Assembly (NCBI GenBank): GCA_024643945.1
Contig: JAHELX010000005.1
Span: 11,391 to 35,551 of the forward strand
Length of the DNA stretch: 24,161 bases
Reading direction: 5' to 3'
From: Anaerolineales bacterium
GTDB taxonomy: Bacteria > Chloroflexota > Anaerolineae > 4572-78 > NAK82
The notes beneath the pieces were generated by a model that worked only from the letters and a program-made list of their open reading frames with translations, searched no databases and was not told where the DNA came from. Shown here piece after piece: positions 6,621 to 12,910 of this stretch. Position 1 is the first letter of the stretch. The number at the start of each line of letters is the position of its first letter. The translations under genes and the position numbers were made by a program.

Positions 6621-7484
6621 ATGACTGAACCCGTATGGAAGGAATATCTCACCAATTATAATGAGGGGCTGGGCGTCGTCTACGAGCGCTTTGTGCTCAA
6701 TGATTATCTGGATCGGTTGGTAGACGTGTATGGCGTCCAGACCATACTCGAAGCGCCTCTCTATGGCATGGCTGGCGTCAGTGGTATCAACAGCGTGCGC
6801 CTGGCTCAGCGCGGCTGTGATGTGACTCTGGTGGATTGGGTGGAGGAACGACTGGATGGCATCGTCCGCATCTGGCATGAGCTGAATCTGCCTGCTCACT
6901 TTGTTCTCCATCAGGACTTTGCACGTCTCCCCTTCGAGGACAACACTTTCGATCTGGCCTGGGAATGGGCTGGTCTGTGGTACCTGCCTGATGCCGAGGC
7001 TCTCTTGCGCGAGTTGGTCCGTGTCAGTCGCAACTTGGTTTTTGTGGCCATGCCTAATAATCTCCAGGTGGGCTACCTGATGCGTAAGTATCTGATCGAC
7101 CGCGACTTTTTCGATACGGTAGACGAACGGTGGGTCCAGATGGGGCGTATAAAGCGGTTGCTAAACGACGCCGGCGTGCGCTTCGTTGATCAGGGGGTAC
7201 TCGACGTGCCTCCCTGGCCGGACACAGTGATGCCTGCTGCGGAGGTGCTCAGAAGGTTGGGCATCACGAACAAAAAGCTCGAATCTCGGTTTACCGGCGA
7301 TGGTTGGACCTGGAGCACGATGGCATATTATCTGAATCAGGAGCCAGACTTGTATGATCGGGTTATGAAATACGCGTGGCTCGACCGCCTGCCCATCCCC
7401 TGGCAACTTAAACTCGTATGGGCACATCATCGTTACATCTTAGGGACAGTAGTCAGGGGTCAGCCCGCCCCGGCTGCCCCCTGA
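6621..7484 (+). CDS. Class I SAM-dependent methyltransferase
   Basis: From ATG 6621 this is a 287-aa Rossmann-type methyltransferase of the Methyltransf_11 kind. The SAM-binding motif I region is TILEAPLYGMAGVSG (about residues 41-55), somewhat degenerate because the usual DxGxG is EAPLYGMAG. The acidic ribose ligand is Asp72 in LVDW. The post-motif stretch DFARLPFEDNTFDLAW (99-114) is well kept. The C-terminal third is unlike standard families, so the substrate is unknown. The last codons (QPAPAAP) are written by a palindromic repeat that overlaps the stop, so the native C-terminus may have been replaced. A GTG at 6573 in the same frame is less likely because a promoter lies between it and the ATG. 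The downstream isopentenyl phosphate kinase is not clearly linked in function. Confidence 0.75.
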   Translation: MTEPVWKEYLTNYNEGLGVVYERFVLNDYLDRLVDVYGVQTILEAPLYGMAGVSGINSVRLAQRGCDVTLVDWVEERLDGIVRIWHELNLPAHFVLHQDFARLPFEDNTFDLAWEWAGLWYLPDAEALLRELVRVSRNLVFVAMPNNLQVGYLMRKYLIDRDFFDTVDERWVQMGRIKRLLNDAGVRFVDQGVLDVPPWPDTVMPAAEVLRRLGITNKKLESRFTGDGWTWSTMAYYLNQEPDLYDRVMKYAWLDRLPIPWQLKLVWAHHRYILGTVVRGQPAPAAP

Positions 7485-7541
7485 CTACTGTCTACCCCGG
7501 CCCGCTCGGGGCAGCCGGGGCGGGCTGTCTACTGTCTACTG
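7445..7541. repeat. Overlapping inverted repeats with TGTCTAC heptamers
   Basis: Two perfect inverted repeats share three bases: a 15-bp pair (7445-7459 with 7478-7492) and a 20-bp pair (7461-7480 with 7508-7527). They cannot form fully at the same time. Between and after them are heptamers TGACTAC and TGTCTAC (7482-7495) and TGTCTAC twice (7526-7539). The block contains the methyltransferase stop and ends at the ribosome site of the next gene. It could act as a terminator-like or attenuating structure, or be a short mobile palindrome. Confidence 0.7.
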
Positions 7542-7550
7542 GAGAGACTT

Positions 7551-8378
7551 GTGTCTGAACTTGTTTTGCTCAAACTCGGCGGCTCTGTTATTACTGACAA
7601 AAATCGGCCTTTCACGGCCCGTGAAGACGTAATCCGTCGCTTAGGTCGGGAGATTCGGCAGGCCCTCGACGATCGGCCTGACTTGCGGCTCATCTTGGGG
7701 CATGGCTCAGGCTCTTTTGGCCACGTTGTCGCCCAAAAATATCGTACGCGCGAAGGGATTAGTAGTATCCAGGAGGCACTTCACGTGGAGAGTTGGCGCG
7801 GTTATGCCGAAACTGCTGCCGCCGCTGCTCGCCTTAACCGTTTAGTCACCGATTTGTTGCTAGAAGCGGGGATACCTATCGTCAGTTATCAGCCCTCCGC
7901 ATCGGCCCGTTGTCGCAAAGGAGACCTGATGTACTTCGACACCCATCCGATGCAGCAAGTGCTCGGGGCAGGCCTGACTCCCCTGGTTTACGGCGATGTG
8001 GCGGTAGATGCTGTTCAAGGTTTCACCATCATCTCCACCGAGCAGATTTTTGACAACATCGCCCGCGAATTGCAGCCGGCGCGGATCATTCTGGCTGGCA
8101 TCGTGGATGGTGTGTACGATGCCGACCCGCTTACAAACCCTAATGCCTCGCGCTATGAGGAGATCACGCAGGACAACTGGCATGAGGTCGAAGTAGCCCT
8201 GGGCGGTTCGCATGGGACCGACGTGACCGGGGGTATGTTCAGCAAGGTGCGTGATATGTATCACCTGATGTTGGCTCAACCTCCCCTGCAAGTTCACATC
8301 GTCTCCGGTGAAATCCCAGGCCGTGTCGCCTCGGCTCTCTCCGGCAGCGACAGAGACGTCGGTACTCTTATAAACTAA
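7551..8378 (+). CDS. Isopentenyl phosphate kinase
   Basis: This 275-aa enzyme of the amino-acid-kinase superfamily phosphorylates isopentenyl phosphate to isopentenyl diphosphate with ATP, the last step of the alternative mevalonate route. Key residues are Lys8 in LLKLGGSVIT, Lys17 in TDK, the glycine-rich GHGSGSFGH with the family's diagnostic catalytic His58, and a C-terminal GTDVTGGMFSKV nucleotide/substrate loop. The GSFGH histidine separates it from glutamate-5-kinase and UMP kinase. It is best known from archaea but also occurs in Chloroflexota. The start is GTG with GGAGAG (7541-7546) four bases upstream. No other mevalonate gene is in the window. The enzyme would feed carotenoid, quinone or polyprenyl-phosphate synthesis, the last being the likely donor lipid of the upstream GT-C enzyme (inference). 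Confidence 0.9.
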   Translation: MSELVLLKLGGSVITDKNRPFTAREDVIRRLGREIRQALDDRPDLRLILGHGSGSFGHVVAQKYRTREGISSIQEALHVESWRGYAETAAAAARLNRLVTDLLLEAGIPIVSYQPSASARCRKGDLMYFDTHPMQQVLGAGLTPLVYGDVAVDAVQGFTIISTEQIFDNIARELQPARIILAGIVDGVYDADPLTNPNASRYEEITQDNWHEVEVALGGSHGTDVTGGMFSKVRDMYHLMLAQPPLQVHIVSGEIPGRVASALSGSDRDVGTLIN

Positions 8379-8408
8379 AGTTACGTCGAACATCAGGAGG
8401 AAACTTCA

Positions 8409-10556
8409 TTGGACACGATCCAGATCGCGTCAGGCTTCACCCCAATTTCACAGCCAATTGGTCGCCTTTTCGAGTTGGCTTACAACCTGTGGTGGACCTG
8501 GCACCCCCAGGGTGCTGAGCTCTTTCGAGCTATAGATGCTTCCCTGTGGGAAGAGGTCTATCATAACCCGGTCCGCTTCTTGCGTGAAGTGCGTCAGGCC
8601 ACCCTCGACGAAATGGCCAGGGATCCCGAATTTCTGCGTCGGTATCATAGCGTGATGGCCGATTTTGATACCTACATGGCTGGCGTAAACACCTGGTTCA
8701 GCCGTACCTATCCCGATGGCAACAATGGTCCTATTGCCTATTTCTCGGCTGAGTTTGGTTTACATGAGGTCCTGCCCATCTACTCCGGTGGCCTGGGTGT
8801 TCTTTCCGGCGATCATTGCAAGGAAGCCAGCGACCTGGGATTGCCCTTCGTTGGCATTGGCTTTCTGTATCCGCAGGGTTACTTTCGACAACAAATCACT
8901 GCTGACGGAACCCAGGAGGCCATCTACGAAAAGCTCAGCTTTGCCGAGGTGCCCGCCCTGCCTGCCTTCGACCGGGATGGGCGTGAGGTCGTCGTCGAGG
9001 TGCAATTACCAGGCCGTATGGTGTATGCCAAAGTGTGGAAGATTCAGGTGGGGCGAGTTCCCCTTTACTTGATGGACACCGACATTCATCCTAACGCTCC
9101 ACCCGACCGGCATTTGTCGGCCCGGCTCTACGGTGGCGACCGGGAAATGCGCCTGTCGCAAGAGATGGTGCTGGGTATCGGCGGTGTGCGGGCGTTGCGG
9201 GCGCTGGGCATTCAACCCTCGGCCTGGCACGTTAACGAAGGACATGCCGCTTTTCTGCTCTTGGAGCGCGTGCGAGGATTGGTGCAGACGGGGATGAGCT
9301 TCGATCAGGCTGCTGAGCTCGTGCGTGCTACTTCGGCCTTTACCACTCACACGCCAGTTCCTGCCGGCCACGATGTCTTTGCCTTCGATCTGATGGACCG
9401 CTTCTTTGCTGGCTATTGGGAGGATTTGGGACTCAGCCGAGATGAATTTTTGAATGTCGCCCGTCAGGACCAACCTTGGGGCCCGACCTTCAGCATGACT
9501 GTCCTGGGTCTGAAGCTGGCTGGCCACTACAATGGGGTCAGCCAACTGCATGGCGAAGTCTCGCGTAAGATGTGGCATTTTCTCTGGCCGGACCGGCCAG
9601 TTGACCAGGTGCCTATCCAGGCTATTACCAATGGCATTCACACCGAAAGTTGGCTGGCCCCCGAACTCAAAGCCCTTTTTGACGAGTATCTTCCGCAAGG
9701 CTGGATAGATGCTATTGACGACCCGGCTACCTGGGAGGGGGTATTACCTATTCCAGACCAGGTCCTGTGGGATGTGCGCCAGCAACTTCGCCGCCGGTTG
9801 GTAGATTTTGTACGCCATCGAACTCGGGTTCACCTCGAGCGGCTGGGGGTCGAGCGATGGCAACTCCATGCCACCAATTCCCTGCTTGGCCATGAGATCC
9901 TGACGATCGGCTTTGCCCGCCGTTTTGCCACTTACAAACGGGCGACTCTGCTCTTCACCGACGTGGAACGCCTTAAACATATCCTCAACCAACCGGGACG
10001 CCCGGTGCAGATTGTTTTTGCTGGTAAGGCCCACCCCGCCGACGAGCCAGGGAAGGATTTCATTCGGCAAGTCTACAACCGGGCCAAAGAGCCAAGGCTG
10101 GCGGGGCGTATCGTCTTCCTGGAAGACTACGACATCAATATGGCTCGTTACCTGGTGCAGGGCACGGATGTATGGCTCAATACCCCTCGACGGCCCCACG
10201 AAGCCAGCGGCACCAGCGGTCAAAAGGCAGCCTTGAACGGTGTCCCCAGTCTCAGCGTAATGGATGGCTGGTGGGTGGAGGGCTATAATGGGAAGAATGG
10301 CTGGGTCGTTGGCCATACCAAAGACTACTCCGACCCAGGCGCCCAGGATTGGGAAGATAGCCAATCTCTGTACCAACGGCTAGAGGAAACGATTGTCCCT
10401 CTCTTTTACGACCGCGATGACCAGGGAGTGCCAGCAGGCTGGCTCAAATTCGTCAAAGAGTCTATTCGAAGCATCGCACCAGCTTTCAGTACTACCCGAA
10501 TGGTAAAAGATTACATGCGGAAGATGTATCTGTCAGCGATGGAGGCGGGAAAGTAA
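8409..10556 (+). CDS. glgP: Alpha-glucan (glycogen/maltodextrin) phosphorylase, DUF3417 type
   Basis: This 715-aa GT35 enzyme releases glucose-1-phosphate from storage alpha-glucans using phosphate and pyridoxal phosphate. The N-terminus (LAYNLWWTWHPQGAELF, about 23-39) is the DUF3417 domain found in the shorter, non-animal type of phosphorylase. Core motifs include YFSAEFGLHE (111-120), GGLGVLSGDH (128-136), HVNEGHAAF (274-282), FARRFATYKR (502-511) and EASGTSGQKAALNG (598-611), in which Lys606 should carry the PLP. The start is TTG 8409, chosen because AGGAGG (8395-8400) lies 8 nt upstream and no in-frame ATG precedes the domain. The spacing of 30 nt from the kinase gene suggests co-transcription. 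No other glycogen gene is in view. Confidence 0.93.
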   Translation: MDTIQIASGFTPISQPIGRLFELAYNLWWTWHPQGAELFRAIDASLWEEVYHNPVRFLREVRQATLDEMARDPEFLRRYHSVMADFDTYMAGVNTWFSRTYPDGNNGPIAYFSAEFGLHEVLPIYSGGLGVLSGDHCKEASDLGLPFVGIGFLYPQGYFRQQITADGTQEAIYEKLSFAEVPALPAFDRDGREVVVEVQLPGRMVYAKVWKIQVGRVPLYLMDTDIHPNAPPDRHLSARLYGGDREMRLSQEMVLGIGGVRALRALGIQPSAWHVNEGHAAFLLLERVRGLVQTGMSFDQAAELVRATSAFTTHTPVPAGHDVFAFDLMDRFFAGYWEDLGLSRDEFLNVARQDQPWGPTFSMTVLGLKLAGHYNGVSQLHGEVSRKMWHFLWPDRPVDQVPIQAITNGIHTESWLAPELKALFDEYLPQGWIDAIDDPATWEGVLPIPDQVLWDVRQQLRRRLVDFVRHRTRVHLERLGVERWQLHATNSLLGHEILTIGFARRFATYKRATLLFTDVERLKHILNQPGRPVQIVFAGKAHPADEPGKDFIRQVYNRAKEPRLAGRIVFLEDYDINMARYLVQGTDVWLNTPRRPHEASGTSGQKAALNGVPSLSVMDGWWVEGYNGKNGWVVGHTKDYSDPGAQDWEDSQSLYQRLEETIVPLFYDRDDQGVPAGWLKFVKESIRSIAPAFSTTRMVKDYMRKMYLSAMEAGK

Positions 10557-10574
10557 AGCGAACTCCGCTTTACT
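10552..10574 (+). terminator. Hairpin overlapping the glgP stop codon
   Basis: AGTAAAGCG pairs perfectly with CGCTTTACT across a 5-nt loop. The stem includes the glgP stop codon. There is no clear U-run after it, so it is more a 3'-end stabiliser or weak terminator than a proven intrinsic terminator. The L25 promoter follows within 10 bp. Confidence 0.4.
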
Positions 10575-10581
10575 GACTGAT

Positions 10582-10610
10582 TTGACGAAATCTGGTAGCT
10601 AAACTACAAT
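10582..10610 (+). promoter_or_regulatory. Sigma-70-type promoter for the L25 gene
   Basis: TTGACG (10582-10587) and TACAAT (10605-10610) are separated by exactly 17 bp, each one mismatch from consensus. The predicted start is near 10617, giving a short leader with AAGGAG (10634-10639) before ATG 10652. Confidence 0.75.
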
Positions 10611-10651
10611 ATTACAGGACAGCAATCATTTTGAAGGAGTAACCTGGAAAT

Positions 10652-11323
10652 ATGGAACAGATTGAATTGAAGGCGGAGCCCCGCGAATTCGTCGGCAGGC
10701 ATGTCAAGCAAGTACGGGCTCAAGGCTACGTGCCGGCGGTCCTCTATGGGAGCCAGATTGAGCCCACGCCGATTCAGATTGAGGGCAAGGCATTGCAGAA
10801 AGTACTTACCAAAGCGGGGGGCAATACGTTGGTTGCGTTGCAGATTGGAAAGAAAAAGCCAGTATTAACGCTGGCTCGCGAGATTCAGCGTGACGTTATT
10901 CGTCATCATATCCTTCATGTGGATTTCTACCAGGTGGTGATGACCGAAAAAATCACGGCCGAGGTGCCACTGGTGCTGACGGGCAAAGCCCCGGCCGTCG
11001 AGGCTCACGGAGGAATTCTCGTCCACGGGTTAAACACGGTTGAGGTGCAATGCTTGCCTGGCGATTTGCCCTCCTCCCTTGAGGTGGACCTTTCGTCACT
11101 GGCTGAGTTCAACGACCTGGTATCCGTGGCTGATTTGCAGGTGCCGCCATCGGTTACCATTCTTTCTGAGCCCGAGTCGGTGATTGCTCGCATTGAAGCG
11201 CCACGGATGATGGAGGAAGAGGAAGAGGTGGTCGAAGAGGCCGTAGCAGCGGCTGAGCCTGAATTGGTCGGCAGGAAGGAAGAAAGAGAAGGGGAAGCGA
11301 CAGCAGCAGAAGAGGCAGAATAA
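10652..11323 (+). CDS. rplY: 50S ribosomal protein L25 / general stress protein CTC
   Basis: This 223-aa protein is the long (CTC/TL5) form of ribosomal protein L25, which binds 5S rRNA in the large subunit. The N-terminal L25 domain covers about 1-95, with VRAQGYVPAVLYG (21-33) and HHILHVDFYQV (85-95). The beta-rich C-terminal TL5 domain (about 100-182) includes the conserved VEVQCLPGDLPSSLEVDLSSL. A Glu/Ala-rich, negatively charged tail fills residues 183-223, common in CTC proteins. It has its own strong promoter and an AAGGAG site 12 nt before the ATG. The pth gene that often follows it is not here; the next gene runs the opposite way. Confidence 0.95.
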   Translation: MEQIELKAEPREFVGRHVKQVRAQGYVPAVLYGSQIEPTPIQIEGKALQKVLTKAGGNTLVALQIGKKKPVLTLAREIQRDVIRHHILHVDFYQVVMTEKITAEVPLVLTGKAPAVEAHGGILVHGLNTVEVQCLPGDLPSSLEVDLSSLAEFNDLVSVADLQVPPSVTILSEPESVIARIEAPRMMEEEEEVVEEAVAAAEPELVGRKEEREGEATAAEEAE

Positions 11324-11362
11324 CGTCTGCTTATTCAAAATACTTTTTGACATGTGACTATA

Positions 11363-11391
11363 CCTCCCGCCGGTTCACAATCGATGGGAGG
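11363..11391 (+). terminator. Possible terminator hairpin after L25
   Basis: CCTCCC (11363-11368) pairs with GGGAGG (11386-11391), followed by CTTCATTTGCTTTT. The stem is only 6 bp with a long 17-nt loop, so this is a weak candidate between the convergent L25 and 70-aa genes. Confidence 0.3.
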
Positions 11392-11414
11392 CTTCATTTG
11401 CTTTTATGCAATTT

Positions 11415-11627
11415 TCATTTCTTTTCTGCAATGGAGGCCAGTTCTGTCGTCAGGCGTTGCAACGGATCTCTTACCTGGAGCAGGGCTGCCTCTGCTCGCT
11501 CAACGGCATCCTCAAACTCGCGCTCCGATGTTGCCGATCGTCGAGCCAGTGAGATCTCGGCTAGAGCTACGGTTACCAATTCGGCAACTCGGTGTGCCAT
11601 AGATGCCAGCGTTGTGTTGTCAGTCAC
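11415..11627 (-). CDS. Small helical protein of unknown function (70 aa)
   Basis: I recognise no family. The protein is almost entirely predicted helix, rich in Ala, Glu, Leu and Arg (AHRVAELVTVALAEI; FEDAVERAEAALLQVRDPLQRL), with a Lys-Lys end, and could form a small helical bundle or a coiled-coil pair. It starts with GTG whose last bases overlap the stop of the upstream NHLP-like gene (GTGA), which indicates translational coupling and supports it as a real gene despite its size. It is the last gene of the four-gene leftward unit with the 45-aa peptide, DUF5317 and NHLP-like proteins. It could be a partner or immunity/chaperone factor; this is speculation. Confidence 0.65.
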   Translation of the reverse strand: MTDNTTLASMAHRVAELVTVALAEISLARRSATSEREFEDAVERAEAALLQVRDPLQRLTTELASIAEKK

Positions 11628-12013
11628 TCGAGCCCGTACCCCTTTCTCTTGACCCCGTTACTGTGACCATTGTGACTATGGCCATTATGGCTGTTGTAGC
11701 CGTTTCCATTACTATTACTATGGCCACTCCGTCCATTGTGGCCATAGCGGTAGCCGTTTCGGCTTATAGTCAGTTGCTGGGCGAAATCGGCCAGAGACGT
11801 GGCGCGGATGGAAGTAATTAGCTCCTGTTCCTCTATTGCCAGATGAAATGCCTCGCCGTTGTAGCCGGTTGCCAGGGCCACGGCTGGGTCAGCCAGCAGC
11901 AAGTTGCAGAACTCGCGGTTCACCACCGCTGCACTTATCAGGCGGCTCAATTCCTTGCCATTCAGCGAAATGTTCGAAGCGCGCGAGGCACCCGGCGAGT
12001 GCAGTGACGTCAT
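11624..12013 (-). CDS. NHLP-clan (Os1348-like) small protein with His/Gly/Asn/Ser tail, RiPP-precursor-like
   Basis: From ATG 12013 the protein has 129 aa. Residues about 18-81 match my memory of the Os1348-type members of the nitrile-hydratase-leader-peptide clan: REFCNLLLADPAVAL, then ATGYNGEAFHLAIEEQELI and IRATSLADFAQQL. Such domains serve as leader regions of ribosomal peptides or as stand-alone small proteins. Residues 85-127 form a low-complexity tail rich in Gly, His, Asn and Ser with repeated GH/HNG units, ending in a basic KRKGYGLE; this could be a modified core or a metal-binding tail. There is no double-Gly cleavage site and no maturation enzyme in the window. ATG 12013 follows GAGGTGAG, which overlaps the stop of DUF5317; ATG 12043 (10 residues longer) also has a ribosome site. 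Domain call moderately sure; RiPP role unproven. Confidence 0.7.
   Translation of the reverse strand: MTSLHSPGASRASNISLNGKELSRLISAAVVNREFCNLLLADPAVALATGYNGEAFHLAIEEQELITSIRATSLADFAQQLTISRNGYRYGHNGRSGHSNSNGNGYNSHNGHSHNGHSNGVKRKGYGLE
11657..11760 (-). repeat. Low-complexity coding repeat in the NHLP-like gene
   Basis: This stretch is built of imperfect CCATTG/CCATTA/CTATGG-type words encoding the alternating His, Asn, Gly and Ser tail. Such tracts can change length by slippage, so the tail length may vary among strains. Confidence 0.5.
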
Positions 12014-12020
12014 TCTCACC

Positions 12021-12602
12021 TCAAACTCCTTTTCTGCTGTCATTTTGTTTCAGCCCTCCCAGTGCCCATAGTAGCCAAAAAGCGCCGCCCGCGATAAGCA
12101 CGTCACCCGCACTGAGAGCCTTCCGTATTGGAAGCCAAGATGGCGTCAGAAGTCGATCCGATAGCCACCACAGACGTGTGGCGGCAATGGGCAACACGAT
12201 GTTCCAACCCTGGCGAGTACCCGCCTGCCAAGCCTCAGGTTGAGTCTCTGGATGAAGCCGCGCCATTGTTTCTGGACTGACCGGCATCAGCCCGCCGTTG
12301 AGGGCGATCACCAGCAAGTTCAGGGCCAGGCCAAGCCCCATCGCCCGGAAGCCGGGTTGGTCACGGTTACGCCAGGCGAAGATCAACAGGAGCGCCTGGG
12401 AGCCAGTTAGGGCTACCGCCGCCAGGTTGGCCGTTATCAAACGGCGGGTTGCCGGCAGATAGAAGGCGAGCCATTGGGGAAGGAATGCAACCGGCACTAG
12501 CCAGGTCAAGCGCAGGTCAGGGGGCCGTAGATGACGCGCCCCGTGCCAGGCGCGTGCCAAGCCGGCCAGCAGCCCAGCGACGACGGCCAGGAGCAGAATC
12601 AT
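12021..12602 (-). CDS. DUF5317 family integral membrane protein
   Basis: From ATG 12602 this is a 193-aa membrane protein with about five hydrophobic segments (for example MILLLAVVAGLLAGLA at the N-terminus and FWLLWALGG near the end). The conserved region LNLLVIALNGGLMPVS, the later SDRLLTPSWLPIRKALSAGDVLIAGG segment, and the overall length match DUF5317, a family of unknown function in Chloroflexota and Firmicutes. The reading frame extends upstream to 12650, but the internal ATG gives the natural hydrophobic start and lies 4 nt after the stop of the 45-aa peptide gene. That spacing, with little ribosome site of its own, points to translational coupling. Its stop overlaps the ribosome site of the NHLP-like gene. 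A transport or processing role for the neighbouring small products is possible. Confidence 0.8.
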   Translation of the reverse strand: MILLLAVVAGLLAGLARAWHGARHLRPPDLRLTWLVPVAFLPQWLAFYLPATRRLITANLAAVALTGSQALLLIFAWRNRDQPGFRAMGLGLALNLLVIALNGGLMPVSPETMARLHPETQPEAWQAGTRQGWNIVLPIAATRLWWLSDRLLTPSWLPIRKALSAGDVLIAGGAFWLLWALGGLKQNDSRKGV

Positions 12603-12606
12603 TCGC

Positions 12607-12744
12607 TCAATAGCCGCCGCCCGCTGCCGGCGCGCCGGCGCCCAGTACAAAGAGGACCAAGGTTAGCACTACCAACCCCAACCGCATGTGACGCCGATCC
12701 AGTTGCCCAAGAATCAGATTCAAGTTGCGAATATTGCGCTTCAT
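12607..12744 (-). CDS. 45-aa single-pass membrane peptide of unknown function
   Basis: I know no named family. The peptide has a basic N-terminus (MKRNIRNLN and QLDRRHMR), one membrane helix (LGLVVLTLVLFVLGAGA, about 22-38) and a short outside tail APAAGGGY. AGGGGG (12752-12757) lies 7 nt before the ATG, and an activator-type promoter with a -10 at 12782-12787 points at it, so it is the first gene of the leftward unit. The frame extends to 12828, but that extension would cross the promoter, so the short form is preferred. The architecture (basic head, helix, small glycine-rich tail) is what an exported peptide, a small membrane regulator of DUF5317, or a peptide signal would look like. Function unproven. 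Confidence 0.7.
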   Translation of the reverse strand: MKRNIRNLNLILGQLDRRHMRLGLVVLTLVLFVLGAGAPAAGGGY

Positions 12745-12781
12745 CGTGCCACCCCCTTGCATAGTAATTTTAACTGCCTTC

Positions 12782-12826
12782 AGTATAACAGAAGGTAGGC
12801 TCCAAAAGTGGCTCCAAAACAGGCTC
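12782..12826 (-). promoter_or_regulatory. Activator-type promoter with 12-bp direct repeats
   Basis: On the minus strand the -10 is TATACT (12782-12787). The place expected for the -35 (about 12805-12810) reads CACTTT, far from consensus. Instead, on the plus strand the 10-mer GGCTCCAAAA occurs at 12798-12807 and 12810-12819, and GGCTC at 12822-12826, a period of 12 bp. Direct repeats covering the -35 about 10 bp from the -10 are the usual binding layout of SARP/OmpR-type activators, and the next upstream gene encodes such a protein. Confidence 0.6.
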
Positions 12827-12835
12827 ATGACGAAG

Positions 12836-12863
12836 AAAAAACCGGCCGAATAGCCGATTTTTT
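12836..12863. terminator. Strong bidirectional intrinsic terminator after the MalT/BTAD gene
   Basis: A-run (12836-12841), stem CCGGC/GCCGA with one G-U pair, a 6-nt loop, then a T-run (12858-12863). Read on the minus strand it ends in six T bases right after the regulator gene and before the small-peptide promoter, separating the two leftward units. Confidence 0.85.
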
Positions 12864-12910
12864 CTCTTTTCAGAGTACAACTTGCAAGGGAATTTGCCGG
12901 GTGGTGAGTT

